From NCBI GenBank assembly GCA_030642325.1, contig DAOWNY010000073.1, positions 1 through 8,328 of the forward strand: a stretch of DNA of 8,328 nucleotides, given 5' to 3'. The stretch comes from Deltaproteobacteria bacterium. Its GTDB lineage: Bacteria; Desulfobacterota; DAOWNY01. Within the stretch, counting starts at the first letter, position 1. Each line of letters starts with the position of its first letter. The position numbers were made by a program, and so were the translations under genes. Positions 6,501 through 8,328 of this stretch are shown here, one piece after another. Below the pieces are notes generated by a model. The model was not told the DNA's origin, ran no database searches, and was given only the letters and a program-made list of their open reading frames with translations.

Positions 6501-7796
6501 ATGGCTATCGCCGATGACAGACGGGTTATGTTCATGCCGGAGTGTGAAGTGCTCGCCCATACCGGGAGGTCATTGATTGTCGCCGGAAGCCTGAGTGAGA
6601 GGTTTGGGGGAAGTATCAGCTTTGCCGGAAGTGGAAGGTACAGCAAACTGATCCGGGAGACCGGTTTCGAGTTCTGCCGGACCAAGGGAAGTTTCCGGAC
6701 AATTGCCACCGAATTTTTTACAGGGAGACGGCCATTATATAAAATTCCATCCCTTTTCCGGGAACTGCTTAGTCTTTACCGGGAGATCGTTCTCGAAGAG
6801 GTGGATCTTTTGAAATCTCTTAAGCCGGATTTGGTCATTGGGGATGGACGGCCTTCAGCCTCAATTTCAGCTGAGATCTGCGGCTTGCCCTGCATCTTGA
6901 TTACTAATGTATGCAGCAGTGCAGGGGTTCTGCCTTATCACACGATAAAACAGAGCCTTCCTCTTACCAGCCCCCTGTTTACAAAGTTTCCCTGGCTCAG
7001 GCCGGTAAACAGATTACCTGAAAAGGCGCAGAAATTGCTTTTGTCAAATCATCTCTTCAGGCTGGATTCTTTACTGCGGGTTAAATTCCATAATAGATTG
7101 CGTACATCTTTTGGCCTGGAACCATGGAAAGATTTCCGGGATACCCTGAAAACCAGCAAGGTCATTCTTGCGGATATGAAGGGCTTCAATCCAATAGATG
7201 CTTTGCCGGAGAAGTATCATTTTGTCGGCCCCCTGGTCTGGGAGCCGGATATGGACCTGCCCGAACCCCTTAAGGATCAAAAAGATTTTATCTACATTAC
7301 CATGGGGTCAACCGGCAATCCAGGGATATTTTTTTCTTTAATCGAGGCCTTTTGTCAGATGCCTGAGTTTCAGGTGGTGCTGGCTACCGGGGATATCGTT
7401 AGCATGGAAGAAATTGGTCCCCTTCCTCCCAATGTCCGGGCCTATAAGTTCCTTCCCGGAATAGAGATGGCAAAAAGGTCAAGGCTGATCATCTGCCAGG
7501 GGGGGTTGGGTACGATTTATCAGGCCCTGAGTGAAGGGGTGCCCATAATCGGGATTCCGTTTCTCCCGGATCAGGAAGTTTACGGAATTGACAGGGTGGA
7601 GGCCCTGGGAGCAGGATCAAAGATACATTTATTTGAAATAACACCTGAAAGGATAATTTCGGAGGTGAATAAGATTTTCAACCGGGAGGATTACCAAAGG
7701 GCGGCACAGGAGATCTCTACCCTCTTTACCCTGAATGAGGGTCCAAACAATGCGGCGGAATTGATAATAAAAGAGCTTTTTGCCGGAAATGGCTGA
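6501..7796 (+). CDS. GT1-family GT-B glycosyltransferase, copy B, with donor-site His replaced by Gln
   Basis: A 431-residue paralogue of the preceding gene, with roughly half of all residues identical by eye and near-identical stretches such as YHFVGPLVWEP and LPEPLKDQKD. Both lobes are complete: LAHTGR (His20), GDGRPSAS (114-121), YITMGSTG (265-272) and the donor-site region QGGLGTIYQALSEGVP (333-348) with LPDQE (355-359). The residue that starts this signature is Gln333 (codon CAG at 7497-7499) rather than the His in copy A; in the family that His normally contacts the donor diphosphate. A four-residue insertion lies near 138-145 compared with copy A, in the acceptor lobe. The ATG at 6501 is four bases after the upstream stop, with AGG at 6491-6493 overlapping that stop, so translation is probably coupled. 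It may act on a different acceptor or donor, or be impaired. Confidence 0.88.
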   Translation: MAIADDRRVMFMPECEVLAHTGRSLIVAGSLSERFGGSISFAGSGRYSKLIRETGFEFCRTKGSFRTIATEFFTGRRPLYKIPSLFRELLSLYREIVLEEVDLLKSLKPDLVIGDGRPSASISAEICGLPCILITNVCSSAGVLPYHTIKQSLPLTSPLFTKFPWLRPVNRLPEKAQKLLLSNHLFRLDSLLRVKFHNRLRTSFGLEPWKDFRDTLKTSKVILADMKGFNPIDALPEKYHFVGPLVWEPDMDLPEPLKDQKDFIYITMGSTGNPGIFFSLIEAFCQMPEFQVVLATGDIVSMEEIGPLPPNVRAYKFLPGIEMAKRSRLIICQGGLGTIYQALSEGVPIIGIPFLPDQEVYGIDRVEALGAGSKIHLFEITPERIISEVNKIFNREDYQRAAQEISTLFTLNEGPNNAAELIIKELFAGNG

Positions 7797-7877
7797 TTTT
7801 TCTTCCAGCCTTCAGTTTTCTACTAAGAACACCTGAGCAGTTACTATAAAATCAGGACCCAAAAAAAGAAAGAGGGA
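7797..7877. other. Short intergenic gap
   Basis: An 81-bp gap. A weak dyad, GGCTG (7791-7795, overlapping the end of copy B) and CAGCC (7806-7810), encloses a T-rich loop and is not followed by a T-run, so termination is unproven. TATAAA at 7845-7850 is a good -10 hexamer, but no -35 sits at proper distance. A purine-rich stretch ending in GAGGG runs right up to the next start codon. Confidence 0.4.
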
Positions 7878-8268
7878 ATGAAGAACCAAAAAAGAAAGTT
7901 CATTACAAAAGAAGGTTTTGACTTTAAGTTTAATCCCCAGGCCTGCCGTGCTTGCAAGGGAAACTGTTGCAACGGCGAAAGCGGTATTATTTCAGTAGAC
8001 GGAAAAGAAGCGGAAAGAATATCTGCGTTTTTGAAAATTGATCTGTCTGAGTTGATTGGGGATTATTTAAGACGGGATTCATATAAATTCACTATCAAAG
8101 AACTGAAGATAGATAACAGCTATTTTTGTGTATTCTTTGATCATAAAACAAACCGTTGTTCCCATATACCCGGTCAGACCGGCTCAGTGCGAAACCTTTC
8201 CTTTTTGGGATTATTTTAAAGATAATCGTGAAATTCTCACCAAAGAGTGCCCGGGAGTAGTGGATTAA
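7878..8268 (+). pseudogene. YkgJ-type CxxCxxCC metal-chelating domain protein, broken by a +1 frameshift
   Basis: A small cysteine-rich protein of the YkgJ family (putative zinc- or iron-chelating domain, PF03692); the biochemical role of the family is unclear. As read, the frame gives 113 residues and ends at 8219 after a run unlike the family. C23, C26, C30 and C31 form the signature C-x2-C-x3-CC, and C84 and C94 follow. If one C of the CCC at 8161-8163 is removed, the frame continues as IYPVRPAQCETFPFW and on to a stop at 8266-8268, giving 129 residues with C104 and C124. That restored segment fits the family's usual C-S-x-Y-P-x-R-P-x-x-C-x-x-F-P-F-W ending. The break is therefore a single-base insertion, real or a sequencing error. 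The ATG at 7878 has GAGGG only one base away, an unusually short spacing, but no later Met exists in the frame. It is probably unrelated to the glycosyltransferases. Confidence 0.85.
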
Positions 8269-8328
8269 AGCGGGATGTTCGTGCAGAAATTGCATAGAGA
8301 TTGTGCCGGCCAAAAACTGTTTGAAGGG

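Noticed and set aside
8275..8328. ATG-initiated open frame running off the right edge
   Set aside because: Only 18 codons are visible, with no proper ribosome binding site or recognisable sequence.

Overview
The window looks like bacterial DNA of moderate GC content. The probable source is a Deltaproteobacteria/Desulfobacterota-type or similar anaerobe. This is an inference from AGG- and ATA-rich codon use, an archaeal-type LonB protease in a bacterial-style gene layout, and a REP-like ATTCCC-N8-GGGAAT intergenic palindrome. No rRNA, tRNA, CRISPR array or intact insertion sequence is visible.

Layout. Positions 1-541 hold no convincing gene; they contain a C7A7 homopolymer junction, two small hairpins and an AT-rich promoter candidate just before 542. 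Positions 542-3929 carry a tightly coupled two-gene unit: a 383-residue protein of unknown family with two possible winged-helix segments, then a 747-residue membrane-anchored LonB-type AAA+ protease. The two genes overlap by 8 bp. Positions 3930-4473 are a 544-bp non-coding stretch with an 8-bp inverted repeat of operator-like geometry and a perfect 11-bp-arm REP-like palindrome. Positions 4519-7796 hold a co-directional group: a class I SAM methyltransferase followed by two tandem paralogous GT-B glycosyltransferases separated by 4 bp. Positions 7878-8268 encode a small cysteine-rich YkgJ-type (CxxCxxCC) protein whose frame is broken by one extra C near 8161-8163.

How the genes may work together. 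The first unit reads as an AAA+ membrane protease with a dedicated cytoplasmic partner, perhaps a DNA-binding regulator, adaptor or substrate. This pair is the best candidate for an undescribed system here, but only the protease half has a recognisable function. The second unit looks like a glycan or small-molecule glycosylation and methylation cassette. The substrate cannot be read from sequence. The two glycosyltransferases derive from a duplication, and the second has lost a conserved donor-site histidine. The YkgJ-type gene is probably unrelated to the cassette.
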